NCBI RefSeq assembly: GCF_034377145.1
Contig: NZ_CP139707.1
Span: 2,365,001-2,429,000, forward strand
Reading direction: 5' to 3'
From: Sulfitobacter sp. OXR-159
GTDB taxonomy: Bacteria; Pseudomonadota; Alphaproteobacteria; Rhodobacterales; Rhodobacteraceae
Length of the DNA: 64,000 nt
Below, one piece after another: positions 53,037 to 63,114 of the stretch. Under the pieces are notes generated by a model that was not told the DNA's origin, did not search any database, and saw only the letters and a program-made list of their open reading frames with translations. The stretch's first letter is position 1, and each line of letters starts with the position of its first letter. The translations under genes were made by a program, and so were the position numbers.

Positions 53037-53573
53037 CTAGCGCCGCGATGCCACCGCTTCCATAGCGCGGCGCAACTCCCGCACCAAAGTGGCGGCCATC
53101 GACCGATAGACCATCAGCAGGAAGCCGGTCTCAGTGCGGGTGATCGAGGCAGGCATGTCGCGCAACTGGCTGCGCAGGGTCTGACCGGGTTTGAACGCCG
53201 CGTCGCGCAGATCCACCGGGGCCAATCGCGCCAGCACATCCTCGGCCCCCGGTCCCTGCAATTCCGCCACCGCCCATCCGTCTGAGACATCGACGAGGGC
53301 CGCATGTTTCGTCAGCGCCTCGCCCGGCGCAACACCGACGAGCAGCACTTCATCCCGACCAAACCACAGGCAGCGGGCATCGCCTTTGGCGGTGCTGCGT
53401 AGCGGGTCGGGCAAGGCGAGGCCATGGGTCGCCTCAAGCGCCTCTGACAGGCCCGCACGATCGAAAGCGCCCAGGACGGTCAACTGACCCATGTCACAGG
53501 CCGCCACCGTCATGCCGCCAATCTTTAACGGGAGCAGGTCGCCAAAGGGCGTTTGTGCTTTCAACTCAACCAC
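53037..53573 (-). CDS. soxG: Sarcosine oxidase gamma subunit
   Basis: 178 residues. GTG start at 53573 has GGAGG at good spacing and overlaps the soxA stop by 8 bp. Motifs include CDMGQLTVLGAF-like MTVAACDMGQLTVLG, GRDEVLLVGV, VDVSDGWAVAELQGPGAEDVLARLAPVDLR and TGFLLMVYRSMAATLVREL. SoxG is a structural subunit of the heterotetrameric sarcosine oxidase. Last gene of soxBDAG. Confidence 0.92.
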   Translation of the reverse strand: MVELKAQTPFGDLLPLKIGGMTVAACDMGQLTVLGAFDRAGLSEALEATHGLALPDPLRSTAKGDARCLWFGRDEVLLVGVAPGEALTKHAALVDVSDGWAVAELQGPGAEDVLARLAPVDLRDAAFKPGQTLRSQLRDMPASITRTETGFLLMVYRSMAATLVRELRRAMEAVASRR

Positions 53574-56502
53574 GGGCGCGCCCTCCTTCGGGGTCGACAA
53601 AGACTGGGGCGCAGATCTCCACCTCCGCCTCAATCTCGCGCAGATGATCGACCATGCGCATCACCTCTCCGTGCCGCTGACGGCCACGCGTGACAAAGCC
53701 CAGCCCGATAAAGGTGCCGATATCCGGCGAAAAGCCGACCGAGGTCGTATGCCCCTGCGCATTCTCGCGGCGCGCCTCGGCCCCGGCCTCAAACAAAAAC
53801 GCCCCCGCCGTCAACTGCTTCACCGCGCCCACGGGCCGCAGCCCCACCAACTGCCCCCGCTCCGGATCGCGCAGGCCGGGGCGTTCGGACATGGTCTTGC
53901 CGATGCAATCCTTGGCGTCCGACACCATCCGCTCCATGCCGATGTCGCCCACCGTGGCGCGCCCATCGATCTCCGCGTGTGTGATATGGCCCTTTTCCAG
54001 CCGCAACACGTTGAGCGCCTCCATCCCATAGGCCCCGCCCTCCAGCGCCTCTGCCCGGGCGACCAGCAGATCAAACAGCGCCGCGCCATAGCGCGCGGGC
54101 ACCGCGATTTCATAGGCAGGTTCGCCAGAGAAAGAGATGCGGAACAGCCGCGCCTCCACCCCGCCGAGCCGTACGCCACCACAGGCCATGAAGGGGAAAC
54201 TGTCATTGTCGATCGGCTGCTCCAGCAGCCCGTTCAGCAAGTCGCGCGCCTTCGGCCCCGCCACGGCAAACTGCGCCCAATGTTCGGTAACCGAGGTCAG
54301 ATGCACCTGCCACTCAGGGTGCAGACATTGGGTGACGAATTCCAGATGCCGCATCACTTCGCCTGCTGCACCCGTGGTGGTGGTCATCAGGAAATGCGAC
54401 TCGCCCAACCGCGCGCAGGTGCCATCGTCCATGACGAAACCATCCTCGCGCAGCATCAGACCATAGCGCACTTTGCCGACCTTCAAGGTGCTGAACTTAT
54501 TCGTATAAACCAGATCGAGAAACTTGGCCGCGTCCGGTCCTTGAATGTCAATCTTGCCCAGGGTCGAGACATCGCAGACCCCAACCGTGTTGCGCACAAA
54601 ACCGACCTCCCGGTCACAGGACTGCCGCCAGTTGCGTTCCTGCCCGCGTGGGAAATAGCTGGGGCGATACCACAGCCCCGCCTCCACCATCGGGGCGTTC
54701 ATGGCAAGGCTGGCCGCATGGCTGGTGGTCAGCCGCTCGGGCGCAAAGCCCTTGCCCTGCCCGCCCGCGCCCATCGCTGCAATCGCAACCGGGGTATAGG
54801 GCGGGCGGAAGGTGGTCGTGCCCGTCTCGGCAATGCCGCGCCCGGTGGCATCTGCCAACACCGCCAGCGCCGCCACGTTGGAGTTCTTGCCCTGATCGGG
54901 GGCCATGCCTTGGGTCGTGTAGCGCTTCATATGCTCGACCGAGCGGAAGTTCTCTGCCGCCGCCTGCTGCACGTCTTTCACACAGACATCGTTCTGAAAA
55001 TCCAGCCACGCCCGGCCCTTGCCCGGCACCGCCCAAAGCGGGGCAAGGTGGAAGGGCGCGTCATCGGCCTGCGGCAGGTCCATGGGCTCTGGCTTGCGGC
55101 CCAAAGCCTCTAGCGCGTCCCCTGCCGCCGCCACCCCCGCCGCAAGGCAGCCGTGGGTCGAGAAGGTGCCGTTGCAGGCCCCCGCCACATGCATCCCCGG
55201 CACCGCGCCGGGGCTCGGTACGAAAGAGTGGATCGCTGGATCCCAAATGGGTCGCCCACCCAGATGGCAGGTCAGATGCACCGAAGGATTCCAGCCGCCC
55301 GACATGGCCAGACAGTCAGCCTGTATCTTATGCTCTCCGCCCGCTGTGCGGATGGTCACGGCCTCCAATTCCTTGCGGCCCGAAGCGTTGCAGACTACGG
55401 CACTGCGCAGCACCGGGAAATCCGCGCCTTCAATGCTGACCCCCTCGCGGCTGTCAATCAACGCGGCGACATGCACCCCTGCCGCTGCCAGATCGCGGGC
55501 CGTGCGGTGGGCGTCGTCGTTGTTGCCGAAAACCGCGACCTGCTTGCCCGGCGCGACGCCCCAGCGGTTCAGATAGGCCCGCACGGCGCCAGCCGTCATG
55601 ATCCCGGGGCGGTCGTTATTGGCGAATGCCACCGGGCGCTCCAACGCGCCTGCCGCAAGGATCGATTGCTTGGCCGCGATGCGCCAGAAACATTCCAGCG
55701 GCGCACCCTCGCCGCGCCGCGCGCGGTGTTGGTTGACCCGTTCGAGCGCGCCGAACATGCCGCCGTCATAGGCCCCGGTGACCGTCGTGCGGGGCATCAG
55801 CCGCACATTGTCCATCGCCGCGAGTTCCGCCACCACGCCCGCCGCCCATGTGTGACCTGGTTGGCCGCCGATGCTTTCGTTCTCGGCATTCAGCCGCCCG
55901 CCCATCAGCGCGTCTTCGTCGGCGAGGATCACATCGGCCCCAGCCCGCGCCGCGCTCAGCGCCGCCATCAGACCCGCCGGTCCTGCACCGATCACCAAGA
56001 GATCGCAAAAGGCATAGGCTTTCTCATAGGCGTCGGCGTTGGGCTGACCGCTCAGCCGCCCGAGCCCCGCGGCACGGCGGATCACCGGCTCATAAACGTG
56101 CTTCCAGAATTTGCGCGGCCACATGAAGGTCTTGTAGTAGAACCCCGCCCCGAGGAACGGCGACGCCAAATCGTTCACCGCCATGAGATCAAAATCGAGG
56201 CTCGGCCAAGCGTTCTGGCTGCGCACCGCCAGCCCCTCGTAAATCTCTTGCATCGTGGCGCGAACGTTAGGCTCTGACGCGGGACCGACACCTGTGGTCA
56301 CCAGCGCGTTCGGCTCTTCGCTGTCCGCGCTGAGCACCCCGCGCGGGCGGTGATATTTGAACGACCGCCCCATCAGCCGCTGCCCGTTCGCCAGCATGGC
56401 CGAGGCGACCGTATCGCCCGCAAAGCCATCATAGCGCCGCCCGTCGAAGGTAAAGCTGACCGGCGTGTCTCGGTCGATCAATCCGCGCCCTGCGATCCTC
56501 AT
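53566..56502 (-). CDS. soxA: Sarcosine oxidase alpha subunit
   Basis: 978 residues, normal. N-terminal 2Fe-2S-like fold (VSFTFDGRRYDGFAGDTVASAMLANG), an NAD-binding pyridine-nucleotide domain (DLLVIGAGPAGLMAALSAARAGADVILADED) and a C-terminal GcvT-like aminomethyltransferase half (VDVSTLGKIDIQGPDAAKFLDLVYTNKFS; EMERMV-type end) that passes the one-carbon unit to tetrahydrofolate. Converts sarcosine to glycine with beta. Overlaps soxD by 4 bp. Confidence 0.96.
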   Translation of the reverse strand: MRIAGRGLIDRDTPVSFTFDGRRYDGFAGDTVASAMLANGQRLMGRSFKYHRPRGVLSADSEEPNALVTTGVGPASEPNVRATMQEIYEGLAVRSQNAWPSLDFDLMAVNDLASPFLGAGFYYKTFMWPRKFWKHVYEPVIRRAAGLGRLSGQPNADAYEKAYAFCDLLVIGAGPAGLMAALSAARAGADVILADEDALMGGRLNAENESIGGQPGHTWAAGVVAELAAMDNVRLMPRTTVTGAYDGGMFGALERVNQHRARRGEGAPLECFWRIAAKQSILAAGALERPVAFANNDRPGIMTAGAVRAYLNRWGVAPGKQVAVFGNNDDAHRTARDLAAAGVHVAALIDSREGVSIEGADFPVLRSAVVCNASGRKELEAVTIRTAGGEHKIQADCLAMSGGWNPSVHLTCHLGGRPIWDPAIHSFVPSPGAVPGMHVAGACNGTFSTHGCLAAGVAAAGDALEALGRKPEPMDLPQADDAPFHLAPLWAVPGKGRAWLDFQNDVCVKDVQQAAAENFRSVEHMKRYTTQGMAPDQGKNSNVAALAVLADATGRGIAETGTTTFRPPYTPVAIAAMGAGGQGKGFAPERLTTSHAASLAMNAPMVEAGLWYRPSYFPRGQERNWRQSCDREVGFVRNTVGVCDVSTLGKIDIQGPDAAKFLDLVYTNKFSTLKVGKVRYGLMLREDGFVMDDGTCARLGESHFLMTTTTGAAGEVMRHLEFVTQCLHPEWQVHLTSVTEHWAQFAVAGPKARDLLNGLLEQPIDNDSFPFMACGGVRLGGVEARLFRISFSGEPAYEIAVPARYGAALFDLLVARAEALEGGAYGMEALNVLRLEKGHITHAEIDGRATVGDIGMERMVSDAKDCIGKTMSERPGLRDPERGQLVGLRPVGAVKQLTAGAFLFEAGAEARRENAQGHTTSVGFSPDIGTFIGLGFVTRGRQRHGEVMRMVDHLREIEAEVEICAPVFVDPEGGRARG

Positions 56503-56771
56503 GCCATCGCCCTTTTCACGTCCGATGCCAGTTCCACGGCCTGCACCACATGGGTCACCGTATCACGGGTGACGACGAGCCACGCGCCGCAACCACCCTC
56601 ATGCTGCCACAGGTCGCGCGTCTGCCCTGCCGGGTTGTCGCGCAGGTGGAGGTAGCCGTCCCAGATATCATCCCCGGCCTCGGGTGCTGGCCGCGCCAAG
56701 GCGATGGCGTCGCCGCGATAATAAAACTCTCGCCGGTCCCGGCTGCCGCAGATGGGGCATTCAATCCGCAT
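56499..56771 (-). CDS. soxD: Sarcosine oxidase delta subunit
   Basis: 90 residues. A small zinc protein: CPICGSRDRREFYYRGDA with Cys at 5 and 8, a later HEGGCGAWLVVTRDT, matching the SoxD zinc site made of three Cys and a His. It links the subunits. Second gene in the operon, overlapping soxA. Confidence 0.94.
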   Translation of the reverse strand: MRIECPICGSRDRREFYYRGDAIALARPAPEAGDDIWDGYLHLRDNPAGQTRDLWQHEGGCGAWLVVTRDTVTHVVQAVELASDVKRAMA

Positions 56772-56783
56772 GGTCGCCCTCCC

Positions 56784-58040
56784 TCAATGCAAGTTGTGCT
56801 GAGACCCGGTGGCCTCTTCATCCATCAGACCTTCGCCCGAGCGGAAACGGTCGAGCCTAAGGCCCGCCGCCGTCTCATGGTGTTGCCCGGTGGCCATCAG
56901 ATGCGCCAGCGCAAAGCCCGAGGCCGGCACCGCTTTGAAGCCGCCGTAACACCAGCCGCAATCGATGAACAAACCTTGCGTATCAGTCTTGTCGATGATC
57001 GGGCTGCCATCGGGGGTCATGTCCATGATCCCACCCCAAGAGCGCAGCACGCGGGCCTTGCCGATCATCGGCATCAGGGTCATGCCCGCCTCCATGACAT
57101 GTTCCATCATTGGCAGATTGCCGCGCTGCGCGTAGGAGGCGTAGAAATCCAGATCGCCGCCAAAGACCAACCCGCCCTTGTCCGACTGGCTGATATAAAA
57201 ATGCCCCATGCCGAAGCTCACCACATGGTCGATCACCGGCTTCAGCCCCTCGGTAACGAAGGCTTGCAATACATGGCTCTCAATCGGCAGGCGCATCCCG
57301 GCCATCGCGGCGACTTGGCCCGAGCGCCCCGCTGTCACAATCGCCACCTTCTTGGCCCGGATCGGCCCGCGCGTGGTCTCTACGCCGCGCACCTTGCCAT
57401 TCTCGATGTCGATGCCGGTGACCTCGCATTGCTGGATCAGATCGACGCCGCGCCGGTCCGCGCCGCGCGCATAGCCCCATGCCACCGCATCATGCCGCGC
57501 GGTGCCGCCGCGCCGGTGCAGCAGCCCGCCGTGGATGGGAAAACGGCCATTGTCGTAATCCAGATAGGGCAGCAGTTTGCGCAGGCCGTCGCGGTCGAGC
57601 AATTCCGCATCGTCGCCCTGATTGATCATCGCATTGCCCCGCCGGGCCGAAGCATCGCGCTGCGCGTCGGAGTGAAACAGGGTGATCACCCCGCGCTGGC
57701 TGAACATGACGTTGTAGTTCAATTCCTCCGCCAGCCCTTCCCAGAGCTTCAGCGAATGGCTGTAGAACTCGGAATTGCCCGGCAGAAAGTAATTGCCGCG
57801 CACGATCGTCGTGTTGCGCCCCACGTTGCCCCCGCCGAGGTAGCCTTTCTCAAGCACCGCGATATTGGTCATCCCGTGGTTCTTGGCGAGGTAATAGGCC
57901 GTGCTCAGCCCATGGCCGCCGCCGCCGATGATGATGGCGTCATATTCCGCCTGCGGCTCTGGATCGCGCCATTGCGCTGTCCAACCGCGATTGCCGGTCA
58001 AACCTTCGCGCAACACCCGCAGTCCTGAAAATCGCATCAT
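56784..58040 (-). CDS. soxB: Sarcosine oxidase beta subunit
   Basis: 418 residues. FAD-binding DAO-family subunit: YDAIIIGGGGHGLSTAYYLAKNHG at about 34-57, then LEKGYLGGGNVGRNTTIVRGNY, the region carrying the His for covalent FMN in this family, and late CGWCYGGFKAVPASG. It oxidises sarcosine to glycine, formaldehyde or methylene-THF and peroxide. First gene of the soxBDAG operon; its start (ATGATG) could be either of two codons. Confidence 0.95.
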   Translation of the reverse strand: MMRFSGLRVLREGLTGNRGWTAQWRDPEPQAEYDAIIIGGGGHGLSTAYYLAKNHGMTNIAVLEKGYLGGGNVGRNTTIVRGNYFLPGNSEFYSHSLKLWEGLAEELNYNVMFSQRGVITLFHSDAQRDASARRGNAMINQGDDAELLDRDGLRKLLPYLDYDNGRFPIHGGLLHRRGGTARHDAVAWGYARGADRRGVDLIQQCEVTGIDIENGKVRGVETTRGPIRAKKVAIVTAGRSGQVAAMAGMRLPIESHVLQAFVTEGLKPVIDHVVSFGMGHFYISQSDKGGLVFGGDLDFYASYAQRGNLPMMEHVMEAGMTLMPMIGKARVLRSWGGIMDMTPDGSPIIDKTDTQGLFIDCGWCYGGFKAVPASGFALAHLMATGQHHETAAGLRLDRFRSGEGLMDEEATGSQHNLH

Positions 58041-58133
58041 TCGCCTCCCCCGGTCTTGCCGCAGTCAAGCAACTTGGGGCGCAAGTATCAATGACCGAAA
58101 GCGCCCTGTGCCCCCATCGTGGGCCCGGTCAGC

Positions 58134-58160
58134 AAAAAGGGGCGCACTGCGCCCCTTTTT
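58134..58160 (-). terminator. Terminator of gdhA
   Basis: AAAAAGGGGCGC ACT GCGCCCCTTTTT: perfect 12-bp arms with a 3-nt loop and T-run in both directions. It lies between gdhA and soxB, both minus strand. Confidence 0.9.
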
Positions 58161-58187
58161 CGTTCACTTAAGGGGAAATACGCCCCC

Positions 58188-59618
58188 TCAAAGCCCCTTG
58201 GCGTGATAGCTCGCCGCGACCTTTTCGATCGAGACGAGATAGGCCGCCGTGCGCAGATCGTCGACATCGTCGCGGCTGTGCCAGACATTGGCCATCGCTT
58301 CATAGGCCGTGCGCATCGTGTCATCGAGACCGGAGCGGACCAGCTCCAACTCCCCCGCACCGCGCAGGTACTTCTCTTTGAAGTTCGGGCTCAGCGTCCA
58401 ACCCAGTTCCTTATCCGCGCTCAGCCGCTCAAGCTCGTCCACCACCAGTTGGTGACGCGATTCCTCGGCGCGGCGCTGCATACGGCCAAAGCGGATGTGG
58501 CTAAGGTTCTTGACCCACTCGAAGTACGAGACCGTCACACCGCCCGCGTTGGCATACATATCCGGCACGATAACCGTGCCCTTTTTGCGCAGCACCTCAT
58601 CCGCCCCGGCGGTCACAGGGCCGTTGGCGGCCTCGATGATCAGCGGCGCTTGGATACGCTCGGCATTGCTGAGGTTGATGACACCTTCAAGCGCGGCAGG
58701 GATCAAGATATCGCATTCTGCTTCCAAAAACTTGGCGCCATCTTCCTCAAACTTCGCATCAGCGTAGCCTTTGATGCTGCCGTGCTTTTCGATCCACTTG
58801 TGCACGGCTTCGACGTTCAGCCCGTCTTCGCTGTGCAGCGCGCCATCGCGTTCGATGATCGCGGTGATCTTTGCGCCATCCTCTTCGCTCAGGAACTTGG
58901 CGGCGTGATAGCCCACATTGCCGAGACCCTGAATGATGACCCGCTTGCCCTCAAGCTTACCGCTCAGACCGGCTTTCTTCAGCCCCTCGGGATCACGGAA
59001 GAAGGCTTGCAAGGCATATTGCACGCCCCGGCCCGTCGCCTCGGTCCGGCCTTGGATGCCACCCGCGTTGATCGGCTTGCCGGTGACACAGGCGACACCG
59101 TTGATGTCGGTGGTGTTCATGCGTTTGTACTGATCCGCGATCCACGCCATCTCACGCTCGCCAGTGCCCATGTCGGGGGCGGGCACGTTCTGCGCGGGGT
59201 TAATCATGTCGCGTTTGATCAGCTCATAGGCAAAACGCCGGGTGATCAACTCTAGCTCATGCTCGTCGTAGTCGCGCGGATCAATGCAAAGCCCGCCCTT
59301 GGACCCGCCAAAGGGCGCTTCGACCAAGGCGCATTTATAGGTCATCAGCGCCGCCAGCGCTTCGACCTCGTTCTGGTTCACGGCCATGGAGTAGCGGATG
59401 CCGCCCTTTACGGGCTCCATATGTTCCGAATGCACCGAGCGGTAGCCGGTGAAAGTATGCATACGGCCCCGCAGGCGGACGCCGAAACGCACCGTGTAGG
59501 TGGCGTTACAAACGCGGATTTTCTCTTCAAGACCGGGTGGCAAATCCATCAGCGCGACCGCGCGGTTGAACATCAGGTCCACACTGTCGCGGAAACTCGG
59601 CTCATTGGCTGGATTCAT
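58188..59618 (-). CDS. gdhA: Glutamate dehydrogenase
   Basis: 476 residues. Interconverts glutamate and 2-oxoglutarate plus ammonia. Substrate/catalytic motif ALVEAPFGGSKGGLCIDPRDYDEHE with the conserved Lys, then VPAPDMGTGEREMAWI, and the Rossmann loop VIIQGLGNVGYHAAKFL. The length and C-terminal extension are those of the NAD-type Glu/Leu dehydrogenases of alphaproteobacteria; coenzyme preference is not certain. The next operon, soxBDAG, is separated by a terminator. Confidence 0.93.
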   Translation of the reverse strand: MNPANEPSFRDSVDLMFNRAVALMDLPPGLEEKIRVCNATYTVRFGVRLRGRMHTFTGYRSVHSEHMEPVKGGIRYSMAVNQNEVEALAALMTYKCALVEAPFGGSKGGLCIDPRDYDEHELELITRRFAYELIKRDMINPAQNVPAPDMGTGEREMAWIADQYKRMNTTDINGVACVTGKPINAGGIQGRTEATGRGVQYALQAFFRDPEGLKKAGLSGKLEGKRVIIQGLGNVGYHAAKFLSEEDGAKITAIIERDGALHSEDGLNVEAVHKWIEKHGSIKGYADAKFEEDGAKFLEAECDILIPAALEGVINLSNAERIQAPLIIEAANGPVTAGADEVLRKKGTVIVPDMYANAGGVTVSYFEWVKNLSHIRFGRMQRRAEESRHQLVVDELERLSADKELGWTLSPNFKEKYLRGAGELELVRSGLDDTMRTAYEAMANVWHSRDDVDDLRTAAYLVSIEKVAASYHAKGL

Positions 59619-59969
59619 CGGTCTCTCCTCTTCTTGTCTGGCCGCGTTACCTCTGTTGCGGGGCGCGACTCATCTGGCTGCCCTAGGGGCATGCTGCCGC
59701 ACCGTAGGACGCCTCATGACGGGGTGCGACCTAATTCAGCGCGATTTGCAAAACTTTATCAACCGTGGGTAGGGCCGGGAAACACGCCCTCCCCGTTCGG
59801 TGGAAATCAGCCAGTGCTAGGTGGGCCATTTCCATGAAAACCTGCCCGGAACGCTGTCTATTGCCCCAGATGCGCCAAACTCTGGACACTTTCCCGCAGC
59901 ACAACAAGGGCAAGGCAAATGCCGCCCATTCCCTTTGGTGCCCGCAGGACGCCACAGGAAGAAAGGTTG
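59619..59969. other. Gene-free gap between gdhA and the tadG-like gene (351 bp)
   Basis: Holds the divergent upstream regions of gdhA and the pilus gene. No frame with good coding bias, no RNA gene and no strong palindrome were seen; a candidate ribosome site GAAGAAAGGTTG precedes the ATG at 59970. Confidence 0.5.
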
Positions 59970-60492
59970 ATGACGATGCGCAAGACATCTCACAGTTCGG
60001 AACGTTCCCCGCGGCCCCTGCCCGCGCTGCTTCGGCGTTTTGCGCGGGAAGAAGACGGGTTGGTCACGCTTTTCGCCATTCTGATGATCCTTTTGATGAT
60101 CCTTTTGGGCGGTGTCGGGGTGGACCTGATGCGCCATGAACGTGAACGCTCTCGGGTGCAGGCCGTGGCCGACCGCGCCGTACTGGCGGCAGCTGACCTT
60201 GATCAGACGCTCAGCCCCGAAGCTGTGGCCCGCGACTATTTCGACAAGGCAGGGCTGGCCGAATATGTCTCAAGCGTCACGGTCGAAGAAGGGCTAAACT
60301 ACCGCCGCGTCACGGTCGATGCCTCCCATACCCTGAACACCATGTTCATGAGCAAATTCGGCCAAGACAGCCTGCGGGTGCCCGCCAAATCTCAGGCCGA
60401 GGAGAAGGTCAGCAAGGTCGAGATTTCCATGGTGCTCGATATCTCCGGCTCGATGCGGGAGAACGGCAAGATGGCCAACCTGCACGATGCTA

Positions 60493-61662
60493 GTGCTCTG
60501 AGTCTGACACTTCCTACCTGTTTCCGCGAGTTTCATCGAGCTTGTCCAGCGCGCGACGTTCCCGGGTGAGGATATCCTCTGCGGTTTTGGTCCATTTGAA
60601 GGGCCTTGGCTTCTCGTTGTGGTGGGCCAGATAGTCGTAGATCGCGGCCTCAAGATCATCGACGCTGGAATAGCTGCCGCGCCGGATGCGCCTTGATGTG
60701 ATCTCGGCAAAGAAGCGCTCCACCAGGTTCAGCCATGACGCGCTGGTGGGCGTGAAGTGCAGCTTGAAGCGCGGATGCTTTTCGAGCCAGGCCTTTACCT
60801 CAGGCGTCTTGTGGGTGGCGTAGTTGTCGAGCACCAGATGCACATCGCGCCGCGTGGGCACAGCCTTGTCGATCTGTCGGAGGAATTTCAGGAACTCCTG
60901 CGCACGATGGCGTGGCATGCAATCGCCAATGACGGTGCCTGATTTCACATCCAGCGCAGCAAACAGCGTGGTCGTGCCATGGCGTTTGTAATCGTGCGTT
61001 ACGGTCGCGGCACGGCCCTTCTTGAGCGGCAGTCCGGGCTGGGTGCGATCCAGCGCCTGGATCTGGGATTTCTCATCGACGCAGAGCACCACGGCACGGT
61101 CTGGCGGGTCGAGGTAGAGCCCGACGATATCGGTGACCTTCTCCTCGAACTTTGGGTCGTTCGAGACCTTGAACCCCTTCGTGAGATGCGGCTTCAAGCC
61201 AGCTTCTGCCCAGATGCGGCCGACGCTCGACGGCGAGATGCCCATGGCTTCGGCCATTAGCGCGCGGCTCCAGTGCGTTGCATTGGGCGGGGTTTCCTGC
61301 ACCGTCTTGGCGATCACCTTCAGCCTTGTTTCCACGGGCAAAGGCGGCACCCGCGAGGGTCGCGTCTTGTCACGCTTGAGACCGGCCACGCCCTCATCGA
61401 GATACCGCTGCTGCCAGCGCCAGACCGTGGGTTTCGACGTGCCCGCGCGTCGCATAATCTCGAACGTGCCATGACCGTCCGCTGTGGCCAGGACGATCTC
61501 GGCCCGCCAGACAAGCTTGCGCGCAGTGTTGCGGTTGCTGATCAGGGCTTGAAGCTCAGTACGGTCGGCGGGGCCAAGGTAAAGGCAGATGTCATGGCGT
61601 CTCATGCCTCAAATATGGCACATCACGTTGCCGATGGGAATCTCCTGTCAGGTGGAGAACAC
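60493..61662 (-). mobile_element. IS630-family insertion sequence, complete
   Basis: 1170 bp bounded by TA dinucleotides (60491-60492 and 61663-61664), the usual IS630 target duplication, within a CTAG site. Imperfect terminal repeats read inward as GTGCTCTGAGTCTGACA and GTGTTCTCCACCTGACA. It carries one intact transposase gene on the minus strand. Confidence 0.88.
60514..61605 (-). CDS. IS630-family transposase
   Basis: 363 residues, intact. N-terminal HTH (RAEIVLATADGHGTFEIMRRAGTSKPTVWRWQQRYLDEGVAGL), then a DDE domain: Asp in VVLCVDEKSQIQALDRTQ, Asp in HLVLDNYATHKTPEV and Glu in SWLNLVERFFAEITSRRIRRG, the usual IS630/Tc1-type triad. No frameshift seen, so it may be mobile. Antisense to the host pilus gene. 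Confidence 0.95.
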   Translation of the reverse strand: MRRHDICLYLGPADRTELQALISNRNTARKLVWRAEIVLATADGHGTFEIMRRAGTSKPTVWRWQQRYLDEGVAGLKRDKTRPSRVPPLPVETRLKVIAKTVQETPPNATHWSRALMAEAMGISPSSVGRIWAEAGLKPHLTKGFKVSNDPKFEEKVTDIVGLYLDPPDRAVVLCVDEKSQIQALDRTQPGLPLKKGRAATVTHDYKRHGTTTLFAALDVKSGTVIGDCMPRHRAQEFLKFLRQIDKAVPTRRDVHLVLDNYATHKTPEVKAWLEKHPRFKLHFTPTSASWLNLVERFFAEITSRRIRRGSYSSVDDLEAAIYDYLAHHNEKPRPFKWTKTAEDILTRERRALDKLDETRGNR

Positions 61663-62574
61663 TAGCGATGCCTTCATCGACACGGTGATCAAACCCGAGA
61701 ACGCCGATCTGATCTCAATCTCGGTGGTGCCCTATACCGCGCAGGTGAACGTCGGGCAGGACATCATGAATGAGCTGAACGTCACCCAACTGCACTCCTT
61801 TTCGCACTGCGTCGACTTTGACGACAGCGAATTTGATCTCACCGCCATCAGCCAGACCCGCAGCTATGAGCATATGCAGCACTTCGAGGCGGGATATAGC
61901 TGGAACGGCTATGACAGCGAGAACACCGGGCGCTATGACAACATCTACAACCCCGGCTGCCCGAAACAAAGCTATGAAGAGGTGGCCGCCTTTTCGCAGA
62001 ACGCCGCCGCGCTGAAGGCCCGTATCTCAAATTTCCAGCCCCGCGCGAACACCGCCATCCATCTGGGGATGAAATGGGGCGTGGCCCTGCTTGACCCGTC
62101 CTTCCGGGCGATCAATCAGGCCATCGGCGGCGAGGCTGCATTTCAAGATCGCCCGGCGGCCTATGATGATATCGAGACGCTTAAGACAGTGATCCTGATG
62201 ACCGACGGCGTGAACGTGACCACCCGCCGGATCAACCCGCAGGTCTATGCCAACATAGACCACTACCGCCACTGGAGCGATTACCCCTTTTATTGGTGGC
62301 TCAACCGCAATGTCCGCTCAAGCGAGCAATACCGCTGGTATTACACCAAATACACCGCCTCGCGGGCCGACGCCCTGCTGGACAACATATGCGACGCGGC
62401 AAAGGCCAAGGGCATCGTGATCTGGTCGATCGGCTTTGAGGTGACCGACCATGGCGCGTCGGTCATGAAAAACTGCGCCTCTTCCGACAGCCATTTCTTC
62501 CGCGTCGAAGGGGTCGAGATCGTCAGCGCCTTTGAGGCCATCGCCCGCCAAATCAACCAGTTGAGGCTGACGCA

Positions 62575-63114
62575 ATGATACAACGCAGCATCAAAGCATG
62601 GCGTCGGTTTCGCGGCGATGAGGACGGATCGGCGATGCTGATAGAATTCGCCATCCTGTCGCCGCTGCTGTTTGGCTGTCTGCTTATGTCGGTCGAAATG
62701 AGCTTTTACGCCATCCGCCACATGCTCCTTGATCGGGGCTTGGACATGACGGTGCGCTATGTCCGGCTAAACACCAACACGCCGATGACGCATCAGACCA
62801 TCAAGGACAAAATCTGTGAATCCGCGATCTACTTGGAAGACTGCAGCGAAGTCCTGCGTCTTGAGATGATCCAAGTGGATCCGCGCAATTTTGCGACTTT
62901 CGATCAGTCACCCGATTGCGTCGACACCTCCGAAGACCCCAAACCGGTGCGCGGCTGGACCCTCGGGGTGGAGCATCAGTTGATGCTGCTGCGCGCCTGT
63001 GCCCGGTTCAAACCCTTCTTTCCGACCACCGGCCTTGGCTATGCCCTTCAGAAAGACGGCGCGGGCCGTGTTTCCATGGTCTCCAGCGCGGCCTTCGTAC
63101 AGGAGCCGAACTGA
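62575..63114 (+). CDS. TadE-like pilus-assembly protein
   Basis: 179 residues. An N-terminal cytoplasmic stretch, then EDGSAMLIEFAILSPLLFGCLLMSVEMSFYAI, the acidic-residue-plus-helix pseudopilin-like segment of TadE/TadG proteins, with EFAILSP matching the conserved Glu. Cysteines (ICESAIYLEDCSEV, DCVDTS) lie in the periplasmic part. Overlaps the tadG-like gene end (ATGA) and the next gene (TGATG), so all three form one operon. Confidence 0.85.
   Translation: MIQRSIKAWRRFRGDEDGSAMLIEFAILSPLLFGCLLMSVEMSFYAIRHMLLDRGLDMTVRYVRLNTNTPMTHQTIKDKICESAIYLEDCSEVLRLEMIQVDPRNFATFDQSPDCVDTSEDPKPVRGWTLGVEHQLMLLRACARFKPFFPTTGLGYALQKDGAGRVSMVSSAAFVQEPN

Larger units (their letters stand above)
59970..62578 (+). 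pseudogene. TadG-like pilus-assembly protein split by IS630
   Basis: Start at 59970 (MTMRKTSHSSERSPRP). Membrane helix VTLFAILMILLMILLGGVGVDLM near 30-52, then a vWA domain whose MIDAS starts DISGSM (about residue 157) and continues after the IS with SISVVPYTAQVNVGQDI and ILMTDGVNVTT. The IS630 element occupies 60493-61662. Joining ...CACGATGCTA to GCGATGCC... (one TA kept) gives a single frame of 478 residues, so the insertion is the only lesion. Overlaps the next gene by ATGA at its end. The upstream part now runs into IS sequence and stops after about 28 altered codons; the distal fragment has no good start. Confidence 0.9.
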
